From JAGOUA01 sp964645655 (lineage in GTDB: Bacteria; Patescibacteriota; Patescibacteriia; 2-12-FULL-60-25), in assembly GCA_964645655.1 (NCBI GenBank), contig CAZXZS010000001.1, positions 310,001-374,000 of the forward strand: 64,000 nucleotides of DNA, read 5' to 3'. Shown here piece after piece: positions 40,504-48,962 of this stretch. Both the position numbers and the translations under genes were made by a program. The notes below the pieces were generated by a model that ran no database searches, had not been told where the DNA came from, and saw only the letters and a list, made by a program, of their open reading frames with translations. Position 1 is the first letter of the stretch, and every line of letters starts with the position of its first letter.

Positions 40504-41577
40504 ATGGGCTTGTTCTCTTCCACTCCCGCCTCGACGGGATTCGTCGGGGTTGATATCGGGTACGGCGGCATGAAGCTGGTCGAATTGAAGATGGAAAAGG
40601 GGCGCTTGCGGCTGGTGACGTATGCCTACGTCAACCTTCCTTCCGAGAGCCTCGAGCAGTCGCTGCTGCAGGATCCCCAGGGGACCGGTGACTTGTTGAA
40701 AAAAATGGTCGATAAGGCGCGCATCACGACGCGGCGGGCGGTGGCGGCGTTGCCGATCTCCGGAACGTTTTCCTCGATCCTGCACGTGCCGACGACGGAC
40801 GAGAAGGCAGTCAAGGAGGCGGTCCAGATCCAGGCGAAAAAACTTGTCCCGATGCCGCTTGAGGAAGTGGCGCTTGATACCGTCGTGATCGACAAGACGG
40901 GGAAGACCGAATCCGAGCGGGCCGCCACGCGGGTCCTCATGACCGCGGCCCCGAAGGCGCTGGTCGCCAAATACACGGAAATATGCAAGCGTGCCGGGCT
41001 GGATTTGGCATATCTCGAGACCGAGGCGTTTGCGGGCATCCGTTCGCTCGTAGGAAAAGACCGCGCGACCATCATGATCGTGGATATCGGGACCTTGCGC
41101 ACCAACATCCTGATCGTCGAGCAAGGGATCCCCTTCGTCATGCGGTCGATCGCGACGGGCGGGTCGGCGATGACGCAGACGATCGCCAAGACCCTGGGCA
41201 TTCCCGTGGAACAGGCGGAAACGATGAAGCGCGACATCGCCGGGTTGCAGAAGTTCACCCCAACGGGGGACGTGGCGCCCGTGCTGCAGGTCCTCGTGAA
41301 GCCGATCCTCGAGGAGATCCGGTATGCGACCTCGCTCTATGAGACGCAATCCAATGGGAACGAGGCCAAACGCATCGACAAGATCATCCTGACGGGCGGC
41401 GCTTCGCTGTTGCCGCACTTGGCCGAATTCCTGACGCAGCAGACGGGCGTCAACTCATATTTGGGGAACCCGTGGGCCCGCATCGTCTATCCGCCCGAAC
41501 TCAAGTCGGTCGTGCAGGAATTGGGCCCGAGGTTCGCGGTCGTGCTCGGGTGCGCCATGCATGATCCGGCTTCCTGA
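40504..41577 (+). CDS. pilM: Type IV pilus assembly ATPase-fold protein PilM
   Basis: A 357-aa actin-like (ASKHA) protein that links pilus inner-membrane proteins to the cytoplasm. GVDIGYGGMKLVELK (phosphate 1), MIVDIGTLRTNILIVE (phosphate 2) and ILTGGASLLPHLAEF (adenosine) are visible. The first gene of a pilus group. Start 40504 was chosen because a TATCAT box (40488-40493) overlaps the alternative ATG 40492; ATG 40504 lies shortly after the expected transcription start. Confidence 0.9.
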   Translation: MGLFSSTPASTGFVGVDIGYGGMKLVELKMEKGRLRLVTYAYVNLPSESLEQSLLQDPQGTGDLLKKMVDKARITTRRAVAALPISGTFSSILHVPTTDEKAVKEAVQIQAKKLVPMPLEEVALDTVVIDKTGKTESERAATRVLMTAAPKALVAKYTEICKRAGLDLAYLETEAFAGIRSLVGKDRATIMIVDIGTLRTNILIVEQGIPFVMRSIATGGSAMTQTIAKTLGIPVEQAETMKRDIAGLQKFTPTGDVAPVLQVLVKPILEEIRYATSLYETQSNGNEAKRIDKIILTGGASLLPHLAEFLTQQTGVNSYLGNPWARIVYPPELKSVVQELGPRFAVVLGCAMHDPAS

Positions 41578-41580
41578 CGT

Positions 41581-42636
41581 ATGTCAGCCCTCGCTCCCGG
41601 GTTCGCCTTGACCGACGCGGCCTATCGCCGCGGGTGGTTATTGCGGGCTACGGAGCAGAAGGCGCGGTTCCTTTTGGAGCAGGGGCTCCATACGGAGCAA
41701 GTCCTGCTCGGCACGGGGCTTCTCACCCTTTCGCAGTACGCGGAACTGGTCGAGGAGCGTTTCCAGGTGCGCCTTGGGCGCTTGGATCAGGACCGTTGGT
41801 CCGCACGGGCGATTGCCGATGCCGTCCCCGAAGGCATCGCCGCCGTCACGTCGGAAGATGGGGAGACCGCTTGGCTCGTGAGCGACGCCTGGGAGCCTGC
41901 GGTTGCCGCCTGGCGCAAGACGGTGACGGAGCCGATGCATGCCGTCTTCCATTCGGACCTGTTGCGTTGGCGCAGACGGGTCGGGCCTACGGATTTCGCC
42001 GTTTCGGCGTGGTGGCGCGCTTGGCAGGCCCAAGGGGCGACGGAAGCGCGCATCTGCCTGGAGCGCGGCACCGGGCACGTCTGGGTGGGGCCGGATGCGG
42101 AAGCGGTCCCAGGCCTCAGCGTTTCCAAAGAGGAATTGCCGGCGCTGCAAGCGTGGTTCGAGGCGGGATACCCGTCCCAGGATGGGCGCGTGAAGCGCCT
42201 TCCGGGCGTCGAAAGCGATCTCCTCCAGGTCGTCTTGCATGAGGCCCCGCATCCCCTGGCGCGCTTGGTGGGCTGGCAGGCCTATCTCAAGGAGCCGCGT
42301 GGAATCTTGCTCTGCCTGGCTCCGGATGCCTGGTTGGAGGCGCGCCTGACGCCTGTCCCTGAGGTTTCCGGTGGGCACGAGCTGTTCACCGAAGCGGAGC
42401 TGCGCCGCATCCATCCCCGTGACGAGCGGGCGCGAGAGGCGGCTGCGCAGGCTGCCCTGGCGGGCATCGCCTTCTGTTGGGTCGAGGACGCGCCGCAAGA
42501 GACCGCCTGGATCCGGCCCTTGGCCCAAGCGGGGGTGCCGATCACGGTCGTCCGCCGTCGTGAGACGCTTCACGGGAGCGCGTGGGAGGCGTACCATCTT
42601 TCCTATGAGCCGCCGCGTCCTGCTGCACGTCGATGA
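41581..42636 (+). CDS. MshEN-like (PilB N-terminal-like) protein without ATPase core
   Basis: A 351-aa protein. The N-terminal LLEQGLHTEQVLLGTGLLTLSQYAELVEERFQVRLGRL-type segment (about residues 31-68) resembles the GspE/PilB N-terminal (MshEN) domain that binds c-di-GMP in some proteins. No Walker A GxxGxGK[ST] or Walker B is present, so it is not the pilus motor itself. It is between pilM and a response regulator; the start is 3 nt after pilM. It may be a degraded PilB or a regulator. Confidence 0.6.
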   Translation: MSALAPGFALTDAAYRRGWLLRATEQKARFLLEQGLHTEQVLLGTGLLTLSQYAELVEERFQVRLGRLDQDRWSARAIADAVPEGIAAVTSEDGETAWLVSDAWEPAVAAWRKTVTEPMHAVFHSDLLRWRRRVGPTDFAVSAWWRAWQAQGATEARICLERGTGHVWVGPDAEAVPGLSVSKEELPALQAWFEAGYPSQDGRVKRLPGVESDLLQVVLHEAPHPLARLVGWQAYLKEPRGILLCLAPDAWLEARLTPVPEVSGGHELFTEAELRRIHPRDERAREAAAQAALAGIAFCWVEDAPQETAWIRPLAQAGVPITVVRRRETLHGSAWEAYHLSYEPPRPAARR

Positions 42637-42991
42637 CGATGCGCTGTTCCGCCGGGCCCTGCGCCGCGTGTTTGAGCGTGCCGGCTGGGACGTCCTTGAG
42701 GCCGAACAGGGCGAAGAGGGCGCACGGGTCGCACACCAGGAAACGCCCCACGCCATCCTGCTCGACATCAAGATGCCCATCCAGGACGGGTTCCAGACGC
42801 TCCGCGCCCTCAAGCGGTCGCCTGCGACGAGCGGCATCCCGATCGTCATGTGTTCGAGCCTGGGCGCGAAGGAGGACATCCTCTTTTGCCTCGGGGCCGG
42901 GGCGAGCGGCTATCTCGTGAAGGCCCACCATCATCCCGAAGAAATGCAGCGGTATGTCGAGCGCCTGCTCGATGGCCCGCTTGATCCTTAA
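42605..42991 (+). CDS. Stand-alone response-regulator receiver protein
   Basis: A 128-aa CheY-type receiver. Acidic pocket Asp10-Asp12, phospho-acceptor Asp54 in LLDIKMP, Ser84/Ser85 and Lys106 in LVKAHHHPEE. No output domain. It overlaps the preceding gene by 32 nt, so it is translationally coupled to it. Single-domain receivers control pilus motors in twitching motility; the sensor kinase is not in the window. Confidence 0.88.
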   Translation: MSRRVLLHVDDDALFRRALRRVFERAGWDVLEAEQGEEGARVAHQETPHAILLDIKMPIQDGFQTLRALKRSPATSGIPIVMCSSLGAKEDILFCLGAGASGYLVKAHHHPEEMQRYVERLLDGPLDP

Positions 42992-43008
42992 CCGAGCCCT
43001 CTTTTCTT

Positions 43009-43473
43009 ATGCGAACCGTTTCGTGGCGTGCCGGGTTCACGGCCCTTGAAGGCCTGATCGTCCTTGCCTTTTTTGGCTTGCTCGTGACCTTGGGGGCACT
43101 TTCGATCAACCACGCCCGTGCCCGAGCCCGTGATGCCGTCCGCGTATCCGACGTGAACGCGCTCCGTTCGGCGTTAAGCGTGTATTGGCAGCAGAAAGCT
43201 ACCTATCCCGCGAGTCCCGGCATGGCGCTTGGCGAACCGGGGGTCTCGGATGCCCTGACGCTCGACGGTTTCGTCCCGTCGCAGGGTGCGCAGGGGTCGA
43301 TCCTGCTGCGGCCGGTCCCGACGGGGCCCGCATCCGGGGAATTTTACTGGTACAAGGGCGGTCCGAGCGGCTACACGGTCCGGTTCGAGACCGAACGTGA
43401 CACGGCGCTGGGCAATGCGAACGTGTACTACCTCCACAGCACCGGATTTGACGCGAGCGAAGACCTCAAATAG
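43009..43473 (+). CDS. Type IV prepilin-like protein
   Basis: A 154-aa pilin or pseudopilin. A short basic leader ends in G9, followed by FTALEGLIVLAFFG with Glu14 (position +5), the classic prepilin cleavage and N-terminal helix. The globular region (about residues 35-154) has no disulfide pair. It is immediately upstream of the prepilin peptidase gene, a strong functional link. Confidence 0.86.
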   Translation: MRTVSWRAGFTALEGLIVLAFFGLLVTLGALSINHARARARDAVRVSDVNALRSALSVYWQQKATYPASPGMALGEPGVSDALTLDGFVPSQGAQGSILLRPVPTGPASGEFYWYKGGPSGYTVRFETERDTALGNANVYYLHSTGFDASEDLK

Positions 43474-43475
43474 GT

Positions 43476-44219
43476 ATGCTTTTGGCGGGCCTCTTGGCAT
43501 CGGGGGTCATCGGGGCTTGTTTGGGGCTCTGGTTCGTCCATCTCGTCGATTGGGTCCGTTGTCGTGCCGTCGGCGTGCCTGATCCACGTGAAGCACGGAC
43601 CTGTCCTGCGCTCGTCGGGCCGTATGCGTGGGCGAGGATGCCGTGGGGGCATCTTGCCGCGTCTGGGCCGGATCGCCGTTTTGCGCTTCTTGCCATCCTG
43701 TTCGGGGCGGTTGTGTGGACGATCCCGTGGCTCCTCTTTTGGACGCGTCACGCCAGTCTGCTCGCTTGGCTGTGGAACATGCTCTTTTTGTCCGGTTTGT
43801 TGTTTGTCGCCATATTGGATGCGCGTTGGCGCATCTTGCCGGTCGAACCCCTGGTCGTGTCGGCCATCCTGTTCGGTTGCGGGCGGATCGCCTTAGGCGC
43901 CTCGTACGTTTCCGTCCTGATGGGGGCGCTCGCCTTGGGCGCGTTCTTCGGCTTGCAATCGTGGCTATCCCGCGGGCGTTGGCTTGGCGGGGGCGATCCG
44001 GTCCTGGCCTTCGCGATCGGTGCCGCCGTGGGCTGGCCCCATGCCGCCGTCGCCGTCTATGCCACCTATCTCGCCGTGATCCCCTTGTTGGTCATCCAAT
44101 TCGTCCGTTTCCGCACCTGGCGTCGGGTCCGTTGGCCATTCGGGCCGCTGCTCGCCTTTGGGGCGGCCGTCTCACTCGTGCAAGGGGAAGCGATCTGGCG
44201 CTGGCTTGTCGGCCCGTGA
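43476..44219 (+). CDS. Prepilin peptidase (PilD/TadV family)
   Basis: A 247-aa membrane aspartic protease that cleaves prepilin leaders. About seven hydrophobic segments. Catalytic Asp115 is in ILDARWRILP and Asp174 in GGGDPVLAFAIG. The usual zinc CPxC pairs are absent except for a lone TCPALVGPY near the N terminus, so the N-methyltransferase domain is reduced. Follows the prepilin by 2 nt. Confidence 0.88.
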   Translation: MLLAGLLASGVIGACLGLWFVHLVDWVRCRAVGVPDPREARTCPALVGPYAWARMPWGHLAASGPDRRFALLAILFGAVVWTIPWLLFWTRHASLLAWLWNMLFLSGLLFVAILDARWRILPVEPLVVSAILFGCGRIALGASYVSVLMGALALGAFFGLQSWLSRGRWLGGGDPVLAFAIGAAVGWPHAAVAVYATYLAVIPLLVIQFVRFRTWRRVRWPFGPLLAFGAAVSLVQGEAIWRWLVGP

Positions 44220-44222
44220 ACC

Positions 44223-44246
44223 AAAAAGACGCCTTAGGCGTCTTTT
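44223..44246. terminator. Bidirectional terminator
   Basis: AAAAGACGCC pairs with GGCGTCTTTT around TTA, between the prepilin peptidase gene and the convergent methyltransferase gene. Confidence 0.85.
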
Positions 44247-45583
44247 CTGGTGAGCGTATGGACCACCTCGACGTGCGGCGTCTGCGGGAACAGGTCGAGC
44301 GGCTCGACCCGGTCGAGGGCGTATGCCCGTGAAATCGTTGGCCATTCGCGCAAGAACGAATGGTAGTTGCAGGAGATGTAGACGACGCGCTTCGGGCCGT
44401 GCGCGCATAAGGCCTCCAGGGCCTTCGGATGCAGGCCTGCCCGCGGCGGGTCGATGAGGCCAGCATCCGCCTTCCAGGCCGAAGCATCCAGCTTCTCCAC
44501 GGGTCCGCTCGCGAAGGTGCAGCGGTCCGCGACGCCATTCATTTCGGCGTTTTTTTGCGCTTCCGAAACGGCGAAGGCGTCCAATTCTTGCCCGAACACG
44601 CTCGCGCCGCGTTTGGCGCAGGCGACCCCGAAGAACCCGATGCCGCCGTAGAGGTCGAGCACGTGCTTCCCCTCGATGGGGCCGAGCGCCTCGATGCCGC
44701 GCGTCTGCAATGCGGCCGCCATGCGGGTGTTCGTCTGGAAAAAGGCGTTGGGGTGGATGCGGTAACGGACGCCGTTCACTTCTTCCTCGAGATGCAGGGA
44801 GCCATGAAGGGCGACGCACCGTTCTGCGTACGAGATGTCGGTCGGTTTCGTGTTCTCGCCCAAGATGAGTGACGTGCACCAGGGGCTGAGGGTTTTGATG
44901 AGCGTTTCGCGCTGTTCGGCCGTCACCTGCTCCACGTCACGCACGAGGAGATGGATGAGCCGCTGTCCCGTGTTCCGCCCAAGGCGGATGATCGCGTACC
45001 GGAACTGTCCCGTGTGTTCGCGCGCGTCCCAGGGCTGCCAGCCGAGCGTTTGCGCCAGATCGCGGATCGCCTGCAGGATCGCGGGCGTTTCCTCGTCGAG
45101 CAGCAGGCAGGTCGTGAGGTCGAGGTAGCGGTTCCACTGGCCATAGGCCTTGAGGCCGAGCTCGCCTTTCCAGCCGATGGCGTAGTCCATGCGGTTGCGG
45201 TAATGCAGCGGGTCGGGACAGGGGACGATCGGATCGAGCGCGCGCGTGATGCCGGCCGCCTGGTAGCTCGTGATGAGGGCCTGCGTCTTGAGGGCGAGTT
45301 GCGCGTCGTAGGCCAGATGCTGCCAAAGGCAGCCGCCACAGGAGCCTGCATGCGGGCACGGGGCGGGTCGGCGTTCAGGGCTCGGTGTCACGATCCGGTC
45401 GAGGGCTGCGATCCAGTGGCCCTGGTCGCGCTTGCGGAAGGTCGCTTCCACGACGTCTCCCGGGCTCGTGAACGGCACCACGACGCGGCGCGTTTCGCCG
45501 TTTTGGAGACGCACCGAAAACAGCCCGCGCCCCTTCTCGTCGAGCGCGTCGATCGTCCCTTCCAACTGGTCACCGTATTTCAT
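44234..45583 (-). CDS. 23S rRNA (uracil-5-)-methyltransferase, RumA/RlmD family
   Basis: A 449-aa enzyme that methylates uracil C5 in 23S rRNA. An N-terminal TRAM domain (residues 1-60) is followed by an iron-sulfur site Cys76, Cys82, Cys85 and probably Cys159. The SAM site is VLDLYGGIGFFGVACA, and the catalytic nucleophile is Cys405 in YISCNYHSF. The start codon at 45583 has a TACACT -10 (45591-45596, minus strand) one base from a leaderless start. Whether the target is U747 or U1939 cannot be told from sequence. Confidence 0.88.
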   Translation of the reverse strand: MKYGDQLEGTIDALDEKGRGLFSVRLQNGETRRVVVPFTSPGDVVEATFRKRDQGHWIAALDRIVTPSPERRPAPCPHAGSCGGCLWQHLAYDAQLALKTQALITSYQAAGITRALDPIVPCPDPLHYRNRMDYAIGWKGELGLKAYGQWNRYLDLTTCLLLDEETPAILQAIRDLAQTLGWQPWDAREHTGQFRYAIIRLGRNTGQRLIHLLVRDVEQVTAEQRETLIKTLSPWCTSLILGENTKPTDISYAERCVALHGSLHLEEEVNGVRYRIHPNAFFQTNTRMAAALQTRGIEALGPIEGKHVLDLYGGIGFFGVACAKRGASVFGQELDAFAVSEAQKNAEMNGVADRCTFASGPVEKLDASAWKADAGLIDPPRAGLHPKALEALCAHGPKRVVYISCNYHSFLREWPTISRAYALDRVEPLDLFPQTPHVEVVHTLTRKDA

Positions 45584-45721
45584 GGCGGGGAGTGTAGGGG
45601 ATCCGGTCGGGATTGCCTAGGGGAGGCGAATGGGAAAAGGCTGTCCCTCATTCTGCAAATCTGCGGTGTTCCCTGTTCCTCTCCGTTTGCTTTTTTCCCT
45701 TATTTCGGCTAAAAAATCCCC

Positions 45722-46213
45722 ATGCCACGCGAAATCCATCTTATCGCCCACGACCTCCGTTCCCGCGAGAACGTGGGGGCCTTGTTCCGCATGGCGGATG
45801 CCTTTGGCGTCACGAGGATTTGGCTTTCCGGCTATACGCCCCGTCCGCCGGACGAGAAGATCGCGAAGACGGCCTTGGGGGCCCAGGACTGGATTCCCTT
45901 CACCTCCTGCGTCTCCATCGACGAGGTGCTGCGCGCGTTGGCGGCGGAAGGGATCCCGTGTTTCGCCCTCGAACGCGTGCCTGGCGCGCCCAGCCTCCCT
46001 TCCGTCTCCATGGACGAACGCCTCGCCCTCCTTCTCGGCACCGAAACCACCGGCATCCCGCCTAGCCTCCTCGAGCGCTGCGCCGGAACCATCCAGATCC
46101 CGCAGGTCGGCCGCAAGGAGTCGCTCAACGTGGCCATGGCGGCGGCCGTGGCCGTGTGGGAGCTGAAGCGTGAAGACCTGGCTCGCCAAACCGGTGGGGC
46201 TCGCGTAGGATAG
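45722..46213 (+). CDS. SpoU/TrmH-family RNA 2'-O-methyltransferase
   Basis: A 163-aa SPOUT methyltransferase. Motif 1 LRSRENVGALFRMADAFG, motif 2 LGTETTGIP, motif 3 IPQVGRKESLNVAMAAAVAVW form the trefoil knot. It is close to TrmL/TrmH in length (short, no extra N-terminal domain), so the target is tRNA or rRNA. TTGCTT (45688-45693), 17-nt spacer and TAAAAA (45711-45716) put the transcript start at about the ATG. Confidence 0.85.
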   Translation: MPREIHLIAHDLRSRENVGALFRMADAFGVTRIWLSGYTPRPPDEKIAKTALGAQDWIPFTSCVSIDEVLRALAAEGIPCFALERVPGAPSLPSVSMDERLALLLGTETTGIPPSLLERCAGTIQIPQVGRKESLNVAMAAAVAVWELKREDLARQTGGARVG

Positions 46214-46225
46214 CCGCATCCCGCT

Positions 46226-46948
46226 ATGAAGCTCAGCATCGTCATCCCCGCCAAGAACGAGGCCCGCCAGATCCCGCGCTTGCTCCAGGCCCTGCAGGTT
46301 CAGACGGGCGTCGAGCTCGAGGTCATCGTCGCCGACGCCAACTCAACCGACGGAACGCCGCTCGTCGCGCAATCCTTCGGGGTGAAGGTCGTCCCTGGGG
46401 GCATGCCCGGCCCGGGCCGCAATGCCGGCGCCAGGCACGCCACCGGCGAATGGATCTGCTTCCATGATGCCGATGTCCTCCCGCACGGGACCGATTTTTA
46501 TCAACGCGCCCTTGCCATGTTCGCCGAGCGTGGCGCTGATTTCGGGACGGCGCACATGGTTCCGGACGGCGACCGCAAACGCGATCGCCTCTGGCACTGG
46601 CTGTACCACTTGTACGTTTGGGCGACCGCCCGCCTCTTTCCGCATGCGCCCGGCGGTTGCATTTTCGTGAAGCGTTCCCTGCATGAGCGCGTCGGTGGTT
46701 TCGACGAGGCTGTCGTTTTCGCGGAAGACATGGAATACGTCCAGCGCCTGAAGAAAGCGGGTGGGGCATTCGCGTATTTGGCCAACCTGCCGCTTGAGAT
46801 GTCCGTCCGTCGCCTGCGCAAGGAAGGGTATCTTGGCATCGCGTGGAAATACATCGTCGCGGAGGCCTACATGCGGTTCGTCGGCCCGATCCGCAACGAG
46901 ATCTTCACGTACGAGTTCGGCTATTCGAAGGACCCCAAAGCGGAGTGA
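46226..46948 (+). CDS. Family 2 glycosyltransferase
   Basis: A 240-aa GT-A enzyme. IVIPAKNEARQIPRLLQ at the N terminus, VIVADANSTDGT, a catalytic metal motif in FHDADVL, and GGFDEAVVFAEDMEY in the acceptor region. A C-terminal amphipathic helix may attach it to the membrane. The donor sugar is unknown; it may act on surface polysaccharides. A TAGGAT -10 (46206-46211) lies just upstream. Confidence 0.85.
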   Translation: MKLSIVIPAKNEARQIPRLLQALQVQTGVELEVIVADANSTDGTPLVAQSFGVKVVPGGMPGPGRNAGARHATGEWICFHDADVLPHGTDFYQRALAMFAERGADFGTAHMVPDGDRKRDRLWHWLYHLYVWATARLFPHAPGGCIFVKRSLHERVGGFDEAVVFAEDMEYVQRLKKAGGAFAYLANLPLEMSVRRLRKEGYLGIAWKYIVAEAYMRFVGPIRNEIFTYEFGYSKDPKAE

Positions 46949-46949
46949 T

Positions 46950-47288
46950 ATGCCGCGGACGTTCATCGGCCCGCCGACCGCGTTTGCGGAAGGGGAGGGG
47001 CGCTCGGTCAAGCTCCTGCCGGGCCTGGAAGCCTACGTCTTCTGTTATCGCGGCGCGGTCCGCGCCTTCATCAACCGCTGCACGCACATGGGTGGGCCGC
47101 TGGCGCTCGATCCGACGCAAGAGCGCCTGGTCTGCGGATGGCATGAGGCCGCCTTCGACCCGGAGACGGGGGAGCGGTGCCTGGGCCAGGCCGCGCCGGG
47201 CTCGTGCCTGACAAGGGTGACGGTCGAGACCGATGCGCAGGGCTACTGGCTCACCTGGAGCCGTCCGGCGGACCCGTTCGATTTCTGA
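46950..47288 (+). CDS. Stand-alone Rieske 2Fe-2S ferredoxin-type protein
   Basis: A 112-aa protein with a Rieske cluster: CTH (Cys44, His46) and CGWH (Cys62, His65) in CTHMGG and CGWHEAAFD. It lacks the two additional Cys that form the disulfide in high-potential Rieske proteins. It probably transfers electrons at moderate potential, like ferredoxins of dioxygenases, but no partner oxygenase is next to it. It begins 1 nt after the glycosyltransferase stop. Confidence 0.85.
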   Translation: MPRTFIGPPTAFAEGEGRSVKLLPGLEAYVFCYRGAVRAFINRCTHMGGPLALDPTQERLVCGWHEAAFDPETGERCLGQAAPGSCLTRVTVETDAQGYWLTWSRPADPFDF

Positions 47289-47324
47289 TATCATGCCGGC
47301 GTAATCCGGTTTTCCTTTCTTGCT

Positions 47325-48905
47325 ATGCTGCAGCGTTGGCGCGCCTGGTGGTCGGTCGAGCACGGGACGGTGGGGATGATGGCTTTCTGGCTCGCCGCGG
47401 CCTCCGTCTGTTCGCGTTTGCTGGGGGTGTTGCGCGACCGGTTGCTGGCGACGAATTACGGCGCCGGCTGGCAGCTGGATGCGTATTATGCCGCCTTCCG
47501 CCTCCCGGACACGCTCTACAGCCTGCTGATCTTGGGGGCCCTCAGTGCCGGCTTCATCCCCCTCTTTTCCGAATTGCGCGCGAAAAAAGGCGAGAAGGAA
47601 GCGTTCGCGTTCTCCTCGGTCGTCCTCTTATGGGTCGCCGCCGCGTTAGGGGTGCTCTCCCTGCTTGGGATCGCCTTCGCGCCGTACCTCGTTCCCCTGA
47701 TCGCGCCTGGCTTTGATGCGCAACGCCTGGAACTGGCTGTCTCGCTGACCCGGATCCTGTTCCTTTCGCCGCTTTTTCTGGGGATTTCCGCCGTCTTTGG
47801 GGGTGTCTTGCAGGCCTCGAAGCGCGTCTTGGCCTTCGCCTTCGCGCCGGTGTGGTATAACTTCGGGATCTTGCTTGGGATCGTCTGCCTCTCGCGCTGG
47901 TTCGGGATCGCAGGCGTCGCGCTTGGGGTCGTGTTTGGGGCCATGATGCATGCCCTGACGCAGGGCGTCGTCGCGGTGGGATTAGGGATGGCGCGTCCGG
48001 CTTCTTTTGGCTGGAATCCAGAACTGACGCGGCTTCTCAAGCTCACGGCGCCCCGCCTCGCGGCCCTCGGGGCTTCGCAGGTCAGCCTGGTGATCTTGCT
48101 TTCGTTGGCATCGACGTTGCGCGCCGGGTCCGTGTCCGTGTTCCAGCTTGGAAACAACCTGCAGAGCTTCCCGTTGGGCGTCATCGGCATCTCGTTCGCG
48201 GTGGCCGCGTTTCCATTATTGTCTGAGGCCGCCAGCGCCAATAGGTTCGATGCCTATCACCTCGCGCTCGGGAAGGCGGGCCGGACGATCGTGTTTTGCC
48301 TGTTGCCGGTGAGCCTGCTGTTCATCCTGCTGCGCGCCCAACTGGTGCGCCTGGTGCTGGGCGACGGGCAGTTCGATTGGCTGGCGACGATCGACACCGC
48401 GTCGGTGGTCGGCTGGCTGTCCGCGTCGTTGGTCGCCCAGGCCCTGATCCCGCTCTTGGCGCGCGCCTTCTATGCGATCCAGTCCACCTGGACACCGTTT
48501 TGGATCACCCTGTTCGGTGAGGTCCTGAATCTTGGCTTGGCCTGGTCGCTGAAGGGCGCCTATGGCGTCACGGGGCTTGCGATCGCGTTTTCGGTGTCGA
48601 CGTTCCTACAGCTTGGCCTCTTGTGGCTGGCGTTGCGGCGCAAGGTCGGCCCTGAAAGCCAGGGGCCATTCCTGCGGTTGGTGGGCCTGGCGGCGGTCGC
48701 CTGCGTCCCGGCCCTTTGCTTGGCCTATGGCGTGCGCCATGCGATCGGTACCGTCGTCCCGTTGCGGACGTTTTGGCAGGTCTTGGTGCAGTTCGGCGCT
48801 TCGGCGGGGGTCGGTGGGGTGACCTACCTGGCGGTTCTGTGGCTCTGCCGCGTACAGGAAGCGGAGGAATGGGTGGGACGGGGGATCCGCCTGCTGCGCC
48901 GGTAG
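47325..48905 (+). CDS. murJ: Lipid II flippase MurJ (MviN)
   Basis: A 526-aa multi-pass membrane protein that flips lipid II across the membrane for peptidoglycan synthesis. About fourteen hydrophobic segments. The N-terminal AAASVCSRLLGVLRDRLLA, YYAAFRLPDTLYSLLILG and SAGFIPLFSEL motifs are characteristic. It fits with rodA, the L,D-transpeptidase and the carboxypeptidase in this window. No Shine-Dalgarno sequence is seen. Confidence 0.93.
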   Translation: MLQRWRAWWSVEHGTVGMMAFWLAAASVCSRLLGVLRDRLLATNYGAGWQLDAYYAAFRLPDTLYSLLILGALSAGFIPLFSELRAKKGEKEAFAFSSVVLLWVAAALGVLSLLGIAFAPYLVPLIAPGFDAQRLELAVSLTRILFLSPLFLGISAVFGGVLQASKRVLAFAFAPVWYNFGILLGIVCLSRWFGIAGVALGVVFGAMMHALTQGVVAVGLGMARPASFGWNPELTRLLKLTAPRLAALGASQVSLVILLSLASTLRAGSVSVFQLGNNLQSFPLGVIGISFAVAAFPLLSEAASANRFDAYHLALGKAGRTIVFCLLPVSLLFILLRAQLVRLVLGDGQFDWLATIDTASVVGWLSASLVAQALIPLLARAFYAIQSTWTPFWITLFGEVLNLGLAWSLKGAYGVTGLAIAFSVSTFLQLGLLWLALRRKVGPESQGPFLRLVGLAAVACVPALCLAYGVRHAIGTVVPLRTFWQVLVQFGASAGVGGVTYLAVLWLCRVQEAEEWVGRGIRLLRR

Positions 48906-48923
48906 GGAGCCGGTCTTCGCCCC

Positions 48924-48952
48924 TTGCCTCCAACCCACATTTCCGCTATCCT
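48924..48952 (+). promoter_or_regulatory. lepA promoter
   Basis: -35 TTGCCT (48924-48929), 17-nt spacer, -10 TATCCT (48947-48952), start of transcription about 4 nt before ATG 48963. Confidence 0.68.
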
Positions 48953-48962
48953 CAGCGCAAAT

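Noticed and set aside
40078..41418. 446-aa minus-strand frame opposite pilM and the repeat protein
   Set aside because: Runs against two genes with conserved motifs and has no start signal.
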